64,000 bases of DNA from Flavobacteriaceae bacterium (GCA_017857815.1 JAFMCL010000006.1:1-64000); one strand, 5' to 3'; counted from the stretch's first letter, positions 55,380 through 64,000 are shown. Notes: generated by a model not told the origin, from the sequence alone. A program made the numbers and translations.

Positions 55380-56039
55380 TTGAAAACAATTGCTTCTCAA
55401 GTTTCGGAATACGTTAAGACAAAACCCTATCTGTCCTCAGCACTCTCTCAGGGTATTATTAACCTGACTTCTTTGGCCAGACAAATCCAGCCAGACATCG
55501 AGAAATCTCTTAAGAAACCTGCCAGAAGTGGCGCAATAGTGATGGCTTTAAAAAGAATTTCTGACAATGAAGAGTTTCTTTCAACGCATCGAATTGTTAG
55601 TGTTTTAAAAAACCTGGGAGACATCACTGTTCGCTCAGCATTGACAGATTATTGTTTTAAGTTAACCGATACCTTGCTGCTTGCTCAAGCCAAATTTCTT
55701 ACAGAGATTAAGGACAGAAACGATGTTTTTTATACTTCCTCAAGAGGAGTTGGTGAATCCAATATTGTGGTTAGTAGTAATATTTCTTATTTGGTGGAAG
55801 AGATTTTTAAGGACGAGATCTGTATTGACAAACTTAAAAACCTATCTGCAATCACAGTAAAGCTTCCGACGGAAAACGTCAAAATTCCAGGAATATATTA
55901 TTTTATATTTCAGCGCTTGTCTTGGGAGGGTGTAAACATAAGTGAAGTTATTTCTACCTCGAATGAGTTTACGATCTTGATGGATGAAGAATCGGTCAAT
56001 GTTGCTTTTGAGGTAATTAAAAATTTAAAATCACTTTAG
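55380..56039 (+). CDS. ACT-domain protein with an N-terminal helical module
   Basis: This 219-aa protein starts with TTG, since no ATG or GTG is available upstream. Residues 1-75 are helical (SALSQGIINLTSLARQIQPDIEKSL... ARSGAIVMALKRI) and look like a winged-helix or DNA-binding-like module. The C-terminal part (about 155-219) has the ACT-domain pattern seen in aspartokinase regulatory regions (AITVKLPTENVKIPGIYYFIFQRLSWEGVNISEVISTSNEFTILMDEE). No kinase domain is present. The gene lies between yraN and mfd, and its stop overlaps the mfd end by 9 nt. It may be an amino-acid-sensing regulator, but this is inference from fold pattern only. Confidence 0.65.
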   Translation: MKTIASQVSEYVKTKPYLSSALSQGIINLTSLARQIQPDIEKSLKKPARSGAIVMALKRISDNEEFLSTHRIVSVLKNLGDITVRSALTDYCFKLTDTLLLAQAKFLTEIKDRNDVFYTSSRGVGESNIVVSSNISYLVEEIFKDEICIDKLKNLSAITVKLPTENVKIPGIYYFIFQRLSWEGVNISEVISTSNEFTILMDEESVNVAFEVIKNLKSL

Positions 56040-59000
56040 GGGTGTAAGAATAGCCTCTAGTTTTTGATGTAGTTTTTCTATAGAATAAACGTTTTCTAAA
56101 ACAAACAATAACCTCAATCCGTTTCGAGTCTGTTTTTCCTTAATGCTCATCGATTGAGAATCAGATTGAACAGCATTTAAAATAAGACCAAACACAGGGG
56201 TTTGGAAAAAATCACTTTGTTGATCAGATATAAAATATCCAATGCATTTGTTTTGTTTAATAATTAAACGTTCCAAACCGAATTTAGAGGCCAACCATTT
56301 CAATCTTAATGTATTTAATAATTCAATCCCTTGTGGTGGAATTTCGCCAAAACGATCTTCCAAATTTTTCTCAAATTCTTTAAGTTTTTCCTCTTCTTTA
56401 ATCTTACTAAGTTCGTTGTAGAGCATTAGCCTTTCGCTAACAATATTGATGTATTCATCGGGAAATAAAATCTCAATATCCGTATCGATTTGAACTTCTC
56501 TTACGTAGGTTTTTTCTTTGCCCTCTCCATCTGCTGGAAACAGGTCTTTAAATTCATTTTCCTTGAGTTCGTCAATGGCTTCTTCAAGTATTTTTTGATA
56601 AGTATCAAAGCCAATTTCATTAATAAAACCACTCTGTTCCCCCCCTAGGATATCTCCCGCTCCTCTTATTTCAAGGTCCTTCATCGCGATTTGAATTCCA
56701 GAACCTAATTCAGAAAACTGTTCAATTGCTTTCATTCTTTTTTGGGCATCTGTTGCCATTGCACTGAGCGGAGGGGTGATAAAATAACAGAAGGCTTTTT
56801 TATTACTTCTCCCAACTCTCCCACGCATTTGGTGCAGGTCACTCAACCCAAAACTTTGAGCATTATTGATGAATATTGTGTTGGCGTTAGGAACATCTAA
56901 TCCATTTTCGATGATGGTCGTTGCAATTAATATGTCATATTTTCCCTCCATGAAACCCACCAAGGTTTTTTCTAATTTATTTCCGTCCATCTGCCCATGA
57001 CCCACTGCAATTCTTGCATCGGGAATCAATCTCTGAACTAATCCCGCCACTTCCAGAATGTTTTCTACTCGGTTGTGAATGAAGAACACCTGTCCACCTC
57101 TTTGCATTTCGTAGATGACACCATCTCTTATCAAGGTCTCACTGAATCTAACAATCTCACTTTGAATGGGGTAGCGGTTGGGTGGAGGCGTATTGATGAC
57201 GGAGAGGTCTCTGGCCGCCATCAAACTAAATTGAAGCGTCCGCGGAATAGGGGTCGCCGTTAGGGTCAAGACATCAACATTTGTTTTTATGTCTCTTAGT
57301 TTTTCTTTAACAGCGACACCAAATTTTTGTTCTTCATCCACTATCAAAAGTCCTAAGTCTTTAAATTTAACGGATTTATTGACCAACTGATGGGTCCCAA
57401 TAATAATATCAATTTTACCTTCCTCCAGCTCACCGAGAATTCTTTTTCGATCCTTAGCCGAACGGAATCGATTGATGTAATCAACTTTAACAGGGAACTC
57501 TTTTAGACGCTTTGAAAAAGTATTAAAATGTTGAAAGGCGAGTATTGTTGTCGGAACCAAAACGGCCACTTGCTTGCTGTCATCTGCTGCTTTAAATGCT
57601 GCCCGAATGGCAACTTCAGTTTTTCCAAATCCCACATCACCGCAGATCAGTCGGTCCATGGGTCGTTCACTTTCCATGTCGCTTTTCACATCTGCCGTTG
57701 ATTTGCTTTGGTCGGGAGTGTCTTCAAACAGAAATGAAGCTTCCAGCTCTAGCTGTAGATAACTGTCTGGAGGATAGGAGTGCCCTATCTTTTTTCGACG
57801 TTTTGCATAGAGTTGAATTAAATTGAAAGCAATTTCCTTAACCTTACTTTTTGTTTTTTGCTTCAGGACTTTCCAAGCTTTCGAACCGAGTTTAAAGAGT
57901 TTGGGGGCATGTCCATCTTTACCATTAAACTTTGCGATTTTGTGCAAAGAATGAATACTCAAATACAGAATATCTCCTTCACCATAGATCAACTTAATGG
58001 CCTCCTGCTGAACTCCCTCAACATCAATTTTTTTAAGCCCTCCAAATTTTCCAATACCATGATCGATATGAGTCACAAAGTCTCCAACATTAAGATGAGT
58101 AAGCTCTTTAAGTGTTAAAGTTTCTTTTTTAGCAGCAGCTGATTTAAGGTTGTATTTGTGGTACCGCTCAAAAATTTGATGGTCCGTAAAACAGGCCAAC
58201 TTAGCGTCTGAGTCCTGAAAACCAATATAAAGCGGACAAACTTCGGTTTTGTAATGCACCGTAATTTGCATCTCCTGAAAGATGTCGTTCAAGCGCTTGC
58301 GTTGCGCCTCACTGGTGCAAAAAATCCAATTTGAATAGCCTTGCTCATGATTTTCATTTAAAATTTCAATCAAACGGTCAAACTGTTTGTTGATTGAAGG
58401 TTGAGGGCTTTGTTTGATTAATAAAGTACGGTTGGGTTTTAAATATTCTGAATTATTGAGAATAATGATTCCCCTGTTTTTAAGCAATTCTGACAATGCA
58501 GCCCTTGGGGTAAATAAGATTTCAGGTGGGAATTGAACTTCCGATTCAACTTTTTCAAATTCTTTTATGGATTTTTTAAACAATGAATCCATGCGATCCA
58601 AACATAGATCCATCTGATCAATAATCAATGAACTCTGCTTTGGCAAGGATTCAATTAAGTTTTTTCTTTTTTCAGTAAAGGAAATTAGAGAAGTATTCGG
58701 CAATAAATCTAATTTATCAAGAATCCCAATGGAGAGCTGTGTGTTGACATCAAAACTTCTCAAACTTTCTACCTTGTCCCCGAAAAACTCAATTCGATAG
58801 GGGTGTTGGTGAGAAAAAGAAAAAACATCAATAATCCCTCCTCTAACTGAAAATTCCCCAGGTTGGGTAACGAAGTTGACCCGATCAAAACCATATTCAA
58901 ACAAGGTTTCGTTGATAAAATCCAAATTTAAAAGATCGCCCATATTCACTCGAAGGGTTTTCTTTTTTAAGGTTTGTTGAGAAATTACTTTTTCAAAAAT

Positions 59001-59288
59001 CGCATCAGGATAACTAATAATGAGTTGCGGTTTTTTTGAGTCACTAATTTTTTTTAAAACTTCCGAACGCAACAGAACATTTGCATTATCCGTGGCCTCT
59101 GGATTATAAGCTTGACGATAACTGGCAGGAAAATAAAGCACTTCCGTAAGCTTCAAGAGCCCTTCCATATCGTTTAAGTAATAGGCCGCTTGTTCAGAAT
59201 TCTCAAGAATTAATAGAGTGGTTTTTTTTAACTTTTTAAAAGCAGTCGCCAGACGAAAACTCAATCCTGATCCAACCAAACCTTTCAC
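56031..59288 (-). CDS. mfd: Transcription-repair coupling factor
   Basis: Mfd pushes stalled RNA polymerase off DNA and recruits UvrA. Present are the UvrB-like N-terminal region (GLVGSGLSFRLA, then EFSVRGGIIDVFS), the CarD-like RNA polymerase-interaction domain (LTHLNVGDFVTHIDHGIGKFGG), the helicase (GDVGFGKTEVA, DEEQKFGV, TATPIPRTLQFS, RGRVGRS) and the C-terminal TRCF domain. The in-frame frame opens at GTG 59288, but family members continue upstream by about 30 residues; the same frame stays open to 59384 with no ATG, GTG or TTG, then meets TGA. See the finding on the A9 tract. At 1085 aa the protein lacks only the extreme N-terminus. Confidence 0.93.
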   Translation of the reverse strand: MKGLVGSGLSFRLATAFKKLKKTTLLILENSEQAAYYLNDMEGLLKLTEVLYFPASYRQAYNPEATDNANVLLRSEVLKKISDSKKPQLIISYPDAIFEKVISQQTLKKKTLRVNMGDLLNLDFINETLFEYGFDRVNFVTQPGEFSVRGGIIDVFSFSHQHPYRIEFFGDKVESLRSFDVNTQLSIGILDKLDLLPNTSLISFTEKRKNLIESLPKQSSLIIDQMDLCLDRMDSLFKKSIKEFEKVESEVQFPPEILFTPRAALSELLKNRGIIILNNSEYLKPNRTLLIKQSPQPSINKQFDRLIEILNENHEQGYSNWIFCTSEAQRKRLNDIFQEMQITVHYKTEVCPLYIGFQDSDAKLACFTDHQIFERYHKYNLKSAAAKKETLTLKELTHLNVGDFVTHIDHGIGKFGGLKKIDVEGVQQEAIKLIYGEGDILYLSIHSLHKIAKFNGKDGHAPKLFKLGSKAWKVLKQKTKSKVKEIAFNLIQLYAKRRKKIGHSYPPDSYLQLELEASFLFEDTPDQSKSTADVKSDMESERPMDRLICGDVGFGKTEVAIRAAFKAADDSKQVAVLVPTTILAFQHFNTFSKRLKEFPVKVDYINRFRSAKDRKRILGELEEGKIDIIIGTHQLVNKSVKFKDLGLLIVDEEQKFGVAVKEKLRDIKTNVDVLTLTATPIPRTLQFSLMAARDLSVINTPPPNRYPIQSEIVRFSETLIRDGVIYEMQRGGQVFFIHNRVENILEVAGLVQRLIPDARIAVGHGQMDGNKLEKTLVGFMEGKYDILIATTIIENGLDVPNANTIFINNAQSFGLSDLHQMRGRVGRSNKKAFCYFITPPLSAMATDAQKRMKAIEQFSELGSGIQIAMKDLEIRGAGDILGGEQSGFINEIGFDTYQKILEEAIDELKENEFKDLFPADGEGKEKTYVREVQIDTDIEILFPDEYINIVSERLMLYNELSKIKEEEKLKEFEKNLEDRFGEIPPQGIELLNTLRLKWLASKFGLERLIIKQNKCIGYFISDQQSDFFQTPVFGLILNAVQSDSQSMSIKEKQTRNGLRLLFVLENVYSIEKLHQKLEAILTPLK

Positions 59289-59385
59289 ATAAGTACATGT
59301 TTCACCATGAAGCGCCTCTTCAAACGCTTCTTGATTTTTACTTTTACTTAAAACACCAAACAGTTGTTCGATTGTATTTTTTTTT

Positions 59386-59393
59386 CAAAGATA
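59386..59393 (-). promoter_or_regulatory. TAnnTTTG -7 element for mfd
   Basis: TATCTTTG on the minus strand is immediately followed by nine A residues (59377-59385). Transcription would begin within or just after the A-tract. Confidence 0.45.
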
Positions 59394-59515
59394 AGTGCTT
59401 CTTTAACGATAAGGAAACCCAAAATGATTTCTTTGTTCAAGGAGATTTATTTTTTTATTAATTTAGTACAACCTTTAATCTCAACTCAGTGAAATCTCCT
59501 CAACCTACGATTCAA

Positions 59516-59941
59516 ATGAACCTCGTTGTTTCTCATAGCGTCACAGTAGATGCGAGTCCCGAAAGCTTGTGGGAAGTGCTGACCGACCCCGAGAAAATAA
59601 AAATATATCTTTTTGGTACAGAGACAATTACCGATTGGAATGTGGGAAGTCCCATTTCGTTTCAGGGGAATTATGAGGGACAGAACTATCATGACAAAGG
59701 AAACGTTTTGGAGGTTGAAAAATACAAAACCCTTAAGTATAATTATTGGAGTAGTTTTTCTGGATTAAAAGATAAACTAGAAAATTATGCTGTAGTTACG
59801 TATAAACTAGAGCAGAAGAACAATGGTCAGACGGTCTTTACATGGCAGCAAGAAGGGTTTGCTAATGAAGCTGGAAAGTGTCATTCGGAAAATGGTTTAA
59901 AAACCATGCTTGATCAAATCAAAAAGATAGCAGAGGTTTAG
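59516..59941 (+). CDS. SRPBCC-family protein (START/Bet v 1-like, AHSA1 type)
   Basis: The predicted ATG gives 141 aa. The START-like fold begins SHSVTVDASPESLWEVLTDPEKIKIYLFG (about residues 6-34), the AHSA1-type signature (SPESLWEVLTDPE), then DWNVGSPISFQG and a C-terminal helix (ENGLKTMLDQIKKI). The family binds hydrophobic ligands. An in-frame GTG at 59489 would add nine residues; the ATG is preferred because the fold starts right after it. It is a single gene, 100 nt ahead of dnaE, with no close functional partner. Confidence 0.85.
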   Translation: MNLVVSHSVTVDASPESLWEVLTDPEKIKIYLFGTETITDWNVGSPISFQGNYEGQNYHDKGNVLEVEKYKTLKYNYWSSFSGLKDKLENYAVVTYKLEQKNNGQTVFTWQQEGFANEAGKCHSENGLKTMLDQIKKIAEV

Positions 59942-60044
59942 TTTTTTTAAGATGTTTTAAAAAAAGACATCCGTTGATAACTCCTAGAAAAATCTTTCGA
60001 AGAAGCCTGTTTTAAAAACTATATTAGTATCTCTAAAATACGTT

Positions 60045-63000
60045 ATGTTTTTAATTTTTGATACTGAAACCACTGGTTTACCTAAAAACTGGAAAGCTCC
60101 TTTGACTGATGGAGAAAATTGGCCACGCTGTATTCAAATCGCCTGGCAATTGCATGACGGAGACGGTAACTGTATTTCTCATGAGGACTATCTGATTCAT
60201 CCAGAAGGTTATACGATTCCTTATGATGCTGAAAAAATTCATGGAATTTCTACTGCTTTGGCAGCTGAAGAAGGATTGAAGCTTAATACGGTTTTAGAGA
60301 AATTTCAAGCAGCACTTTCAAAATGTGAATTTGTAGGAGGACACAATGTCAAGTTTGACCTCAATATTATGGGGGCTGAGTTTTACAGACAAACTGGGAA
60401 AAACCCCCTCGAAGATTTTCAAATAATTGATACTTGTACGGAGCAAACTGCCACTTTGTGTCAGCTGAAAGGAGGAAGAGGAGGTAAGTTTAAATTACCT
60501 ACACTTAGCGAATTGCACGCACATCTTTTTGAAAAAGGATTTGATGAAGCACATAATGCGACTGCTGATGTTGAAGCAACTGCACGTTGCTTTTTTGAAT
60601 TGTTTCGTAAAGGTTACGTCCAACCCAAGGCGTTGAGTGAAAGAGTTGAGGTTTTAGAAAACCTTAAAGAAGTTTTAACCGAGCCTGTAAAAGGCATTGG
60701 ACTGAGTCATGTGAATCTTAAAGAAGCTTCAGCTCTATTGGCAAAAGAAGCTGAAATGGAGGAAGAAGTTCCGCCACAGCCAGCGGTAGACTTGGGTGTT
60801 TTAGAAGAAATCCCTTTTGTGCATTTGCATACTCATTCACAGTTCTCCATTTTACAATCTACCTCGAGAATTACAGATCTTGTCAAAGCTGCTGCGGCCG
60901 ATAATATGCCGGCTTTAGCATTGACCGATCATGCCAATATGATGGGGGCTTTTCATTTCATCAAGGCGGTTAAAAAACATAATGCCGAGTTAGAGGAAGG
61001 AAAAGACAAATTGAAACCCATTTTGGGATGCGAGTTTTTTGTTTGCGAAAATCATCGGGACAAATCCAGGAGGGATGATGGTTATCAAATGGTGCTAATT
61101 GCCAAAAACAAAAATGGCTATCAGAATATTTCTAAAATGAGTTCCATCGCTTACACAGATGGGTTTTATTATGTACCAAGGATTGACAAAGCGATCGTAG
61201 AAAAATATAAATCTGATCTGATTGTTTTAACAGGAAATTTATATGGTGAAATAGCCTCTAAAATTCTGAATCTAGGCGACCGTCAGGCAGAAGAAGCCCT
61301 TGTGTGGTGGAAGCAACAGTTTGGAGAAGATTTATACGTCGAACTGATGCGTCACAATCAGGAGGATGAAAAGCGAGCGAATAAGGTGCTTTTAGAGCTG
61401 TCTAAAAAGCACAACATAAAGATAATCGCATCAAATAATTCCTATTATACAACAAAAGAAGAAGCCAATGCGCATGATATTTTATTGTGTGTAAAAGAAG
61501 GAGAAAAGCAAGCCACTCCCATCGGAAGAGGAAGGGGCTATCGATTCGGATTTCCCAACCAAGAGTATTATTTTAAGTCGCAACAAGAGATGAAATCTCT
61601 TTTTTCAGATTTACCTCAGGCGATTGTCAATGTTGAAGAGGTAATTAATAAAGTCGAATCTTATGAATTGGCTCGGGATGTATTGCTCCCAAAATTTGAG
61701 ATCCCCCCCGAATTTGATTCCCCCCATGCGCTTGATCCCATTAAAATTGAAAATGATTATTTGAGTCATCTAACGCAAATAGGAGCCAAAGAGCGTTACA
61801 AAATTATTACCCCAGAGATTCAAGAGAGAATTGATTTTGAGTTAAAGGTTATTGCAAACACGGGTTACCCGGGATATTTCTTAATTGTTCAGGATTTGAT
61901 TGCCGCTGCAAGGGCAATGGATGTTTCCGTTGGTCCGGGTCGAGGGTCGGCTGCAGGTTCGGTAGTTGCCTATTGTTTAAAAATAACCAACTTGGATCCC
62001 ATTGCTTACGATTTGCTTTTTGAGCGTTTCTTAAATCCGGATCGTGTGAGTATGCCCGATATTGATATTGATTTTGATGACGAAGGTCGAGGTCGCGTAA
62101 TGGATTATGTAATTGAAAAATACGGTTCGAATCAGGTTGCACAAATCATTACTTATGGAACGATGGCTGCCAAATCCTCCATAAGAGATACGGCAAGGGT
62201 ATTGGATCTTTCATTGGGAGATGCAGACCGTATAGCAAAATTGGTTCCCAACATCAAGTTGGCTGCAGTTTTTGGGCTTGATGATAGAGCGTTAAAAGAA
62301 AAGGTTAGGTCTGACGAGTTTAGTCAGGTAAAAGAACTTCAGGAAATTTTCAAAGGAGACGACCTTGCGGGACAAACCCTTCAACAGGCAAAAATGCTGG
62401 AGGGGTCAATTAGAAACACCGGGACTCACGCTTGTGGAGTGATCATTACTCCAGATGATATCACCCAATTTGTTCCTATCGCAACAGCCAAAGACTCGGA
62501 TCTTTTTGTAACTCAGTTTGACAACTCCGTCGTTGAAGAAGCTGGTTTGTTGAAAATGGACTTCTTGGGTTTGAAGACTTTAACATTGATCAAGGACACG
62601 GTCAAGCTGGTTAAATATAAGCACAATGTTGACCTAAATCCTGATGATTTTCCTTTAGACGACGAAGCAACATATGCGTTGTTTCAGAAAGGAGAAACGG
62701 TTGGGATTTTTCAATACGAATCAGTGGGAATGCAAAAGTATCTCAAGGATTTAAAACCTAATATTTTTGCTGATCTGATTGCTATGAATGCACTATATAG
62801 GCCAGGACCTTTGGAATACATTCCTAGTTTTGTAAGCCGAAAAAGCGGAGAGGAACCTATCACTTATGACCTTCCAGAAATGGAAGAGTATTTGAAAGAA
62901 ACTTATGGGATTACGGTCTATCAAGAACAGGTGATGTTGTTGTCTCAAAAGTTGGCTGGCTTCAGTAAAGGTGATGCAGATTTACTGAGAAAGGCAATGG

Positions 63001-64000
63001 GGAAAAAGATTTTTGCCCTATTGGAAAAATTAAAACCTAAGTTTATTGAGGGTGGTGTGGCGAACAATCATCCACGAGAAGTTTTAGGGAAAATCTGGAA
63101 GGATTGGGAAGCCTTTGCTTCTTACGCCTTTAATAAATCACACTCTACGTGTTATGCTTGGATCGGTTATCAGACCGCTTATTTAAAAGCACACTACCCT
63201 GCCGAGTATATGGCAGCCGTTTTATCAAACAACATGAATGACATCAAGCAGGTAACTTTCTTTATGGAGGAATGCCGCAGAATGGGCTTAAACGTTTTAG
63301 GGCCTGACATCAATGAGTCTTTCTATAAGTTCACGGTCAATGATGAGAATGCCATACGGTTTGGAATGGGGGCCATCAAAGGTGTAGGAAAAGGAGCGGT
63401 AGAAACCATTATTGAACACAGAAAAGATGAAAAATACAATTCGATTTTCGACCTCGTCAAGCGGATTGACCTGCGAGCAGCAAACAAAAAAGCATTTGAA
63501 AATTTAGCTTTAGCGGGCGGATTCGATTCTTTTTCACAGACCCACCGTTCGCAATATTTTAACCCAGATGGTGAGGGGATTACTTTTTTAGAAAAAGTCA
63601 TGCGATTTGGTTCAAAATATCAAGAATCAAAAAATTCATCACAGACCAATCTTTTTGGAAGTCAATCAGATGAAGTTTATCAAGAGCTGAAAATTCCTTA
63701 CTGCGATCCGTGGGATAACTTAGAAAAATTAAAAAGAGAAAAAGAAGTCGTTGGAATTTATATTTCTGGTCATCCTCTGGATGATTATAAAAAGGAAATG
63801 GATTTTTTCACTACCAATCGTTTAAGTGACTTGAAGGATTTAAAACCTTTTGTAAATAAAACACTCTTTTTTGGAGGGATAATAAACAGTATTGATCACC
63901 TCGAATCAAAAAACAACAAAGGTTGGGGCAAGTTTGTATTGGAAGACTTTAAAGACCAATATGAGTTTAAGATTTTTGGTGAGGAGTACCTTAAATTTAA
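60045..64000 (+). CDS. dnaE: DNA polymerase III alpha subunit with N-terminal exonuclease (partial)
   Basis: The gene begins at ATG 60045 and runs past the right edge (about 1318 codons seen). An N-terminal DEDDh exonuclease (residues 1-190) has Asp6 and Glu8 in FDTETTGL, GHNVKFD (about 97-103) and HNATADVEAT (about 169-178), so the proofreading domain is fused to the polymerase. The PHP domain follows (VHLHTHSQFS, about 257-266), then the polymerase core: GPGRGSAAGS (about 631-640), PDIDIDFDDEGR (about 671-682), YGTMAAKSSIRD (about 703-714) and later YRPGPLEYIPSF. This fusion is known in Flavobacteriaceae. The OB-fold end is missing because the window ends. Confidence 0.93.
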   Translation, partial: MFLIFDTETTGLPKNWKAPLTDGENWPRCIQIAWQLHDGDGNCISHEDYLIHPEGYTIPYDAEKIHGISTALAAEEGLKLNTVLEKFQAALSKCEFVGGHNVKFDLNIMGAEFYRQTGKNPLEDFQIIDTCTEQTATLCQLKGGRGGKFKLPTLSELHAHLFEKGFDEAHNATADVEATARCFFELFRKGYVQPKALSERVEVLENLKEVLTEPVKGIGLSHVNLKEASALLAKEAEMEEEVPPQPAVDLGVLEEIPFVHLHTHSQFSILQSTSRITDLVKAAAADNMPALALTDHANMMGAFHFIKAVKKHNAELEEGKDKLKPILGCEFFVCENHRDKSRRDDGYQMVLIAKNKNGYQNISKMSSIAYTDGFYYVPRIDKAIVEKYKSDLIVLTGNLYGEIASKILNLGDRQAEEALVWWKQQFGEDLYVELMRHNQEDEKRANKVLLELSKKHNIKIIASNNSYYTTKEEANAHDILLCVKEGEKQATPIGRGRGYRFGFPNQEYYFKSQQEMKSLFSDLPQAIVNVEEVINKVESYELARDVLLPKFEIPPEFDSPHALDPIKIENDYLSHLTQIGAKERYKIITPEIQERIDFELKVIANTGYPGYFLIVQDLIAAARAMDVSVGPGRGSAAGSVVAYCLKITNLDPIAYDLLFERFLNPDRVSMPDIDIDFDDEGRGRVMDYVIEKYGSNQVAQIITYGTMAAKSSIRDTARVLDLSLGDADRIAKLVPNIKLAAVFGLDDRALKEKVRSDEFSQVKELQEIFKGDDLAGQTLQQAKMLEGSIRNTGTHACGVIITPDDITQFVPIATAKDSDLFVTQFDNSVVEEAGLLKMDFLGLKTLTLIKDTVKLVKYKHNVDLNPDDFPLDDEATYALFQKGETVGIFQYESVGMQKYLKDLKPNIFADLIAMNALYRPGPLEYIPSFVSRKSGEEPITYDLPEMEEYLKETYGITVYQEQVMLLSQKLAGFSKGDADLLRKAMGKKIFALLEKLKPKFIEGGVANNHPREVLGKIWKDWEAFASYAFNKSHSTCYAWIGYQTAYLKAHYPAEYMAAVLSNNMNDIKQVTFFMEECRRMGLNVLGPDINESFYKFTVNDENAIRFGMGAIKGVGKGAVETIIEHRKDEKYNSIFDLVKRIDLRAANKKAFENLALAGGFDSFSQTHRSQYFNPDGEGITFLEKVMRFGSKYQESKNSSQTNLFGSQSDEVYQELKIPYCDPWDNLEKLKREKEVVGIYISGHPLDDYKKEMDFFTTNRLSDLKDLKPFVNKTLFFGGIINSIDHLESKNNKGWGKFVLEDFKDQYEFKIFGEEYLKF

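Noticed and set aside
61849-62142. 97-codon minus-strand frame inside dnaE
   Set aside because: It is antisense to the conserved polymerase core and is a shadow of its codon pattern.
63323-63601. 92-codon minus-strand frame inside dnaE
   Set aside because: Antisense shadow of the conserved dnaE frame, with no independent evidence.
1-64000. Defence systems, prophage, integrases or transposases
   Set aside because: No transposase, integrase, phage structural, CRISPR-Cas or restriction-modification gene was seen on either strand. The AddAB-like pair is ordinary DNA repair.

Overview
This window is chromosomal DNA from a member of the Bacteroidetes, almost certainly the Flavobacteriaceae. The evidence is low GC, very compact genes, almost no Shine-Dalgarno sequences, TAnnTTTG-type -7 promoter elements, a SusC/TonB-type receptor, lipoproteins, the Bat aerotolerance operon, an IPExxxVDY-family protein, a long amidophosphoribosyltransferase, DnaE with an N-terminal DnaQ-like exonuclease, and CruF/CrtD/CrtA-like carotenoid genes. 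The species cannot be named from the sequence. Nearly everything reads as core chromosome. I found no rRNA, tRNA, CRISPR, insertion sequence, prophage or integron.

Layout: 1-5182 holds the end of an unidentified gene, a cytochrome c lipoprotein, an EamA transporter with an ArsC/Spx-like protein, a Cys/Met-metabolism PLP enzyme, LpxH and HflX. 5183-5718 is the only long gene-poor stretch and contains an orphan open frame. 5719-12381 holds a secreted alpha-L-fucosidase, then a secreted EEP nuclease/phosphatase, a TonB-dependent receptor and a DUF5689-type lipoprotein, which may form a nutrient-scavenging locus. 12385-13944 has a small lipoprotein and an aldo/keto reductase. 14093-23045 is an eight-gene Bat operon (MoxR, DUF58, a membrane protein, BatA, BatB, BatC, BatD, BatE).

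23038-37303 is dense housekeeping: CvpA, PheS, GpsA, CYTH, DinB, then the minus-strand run acpP-fabF-rnc-IPExxxVDY-pyk, followed by purN-rnhA-PfkB kinase-PurF and a Mn-type superoxide dismutase. 37360-43294 encodes an AddA/AddB-like helicase-nuclease pair. 43345-49504 holds a membrane hypothetical, CrtI, a voltage-gated-type K+ channel with a previously unlisted 28-aa single-helix peptide just upstream, and the coupled trio crtA-like/crtD/cruF, which fits synthesis of a myxol/saproxanthin-type carotenoid. 49525-59941 has two hypotheticals, a YeeZ-like NAD-binding protein, a CBS protein, an HDAC-family deacetylase, MetG, YraN, an ACT-domain protein, Mfd and an SRPBCC protein. The polymerase III alpha subunit starts at 60045 and runs off the right edge.

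Two window-wide patterns stand out. Eight of eleven convergent gene pairs overlap at their stop codons. An exact TAnnTTTG element lies within about 30 nt of the chosen start of at least thirteen genes, in some cases so close that the mRNA would be leaderless. No convincing new defence or mobile system was found. The best leads are the small membrane peptide beside the channel, the ambiguous mfd N-terminus at an A9 tract, the stand-alone ACT protein, and the nuclease/TonB/DUF5689 locus.
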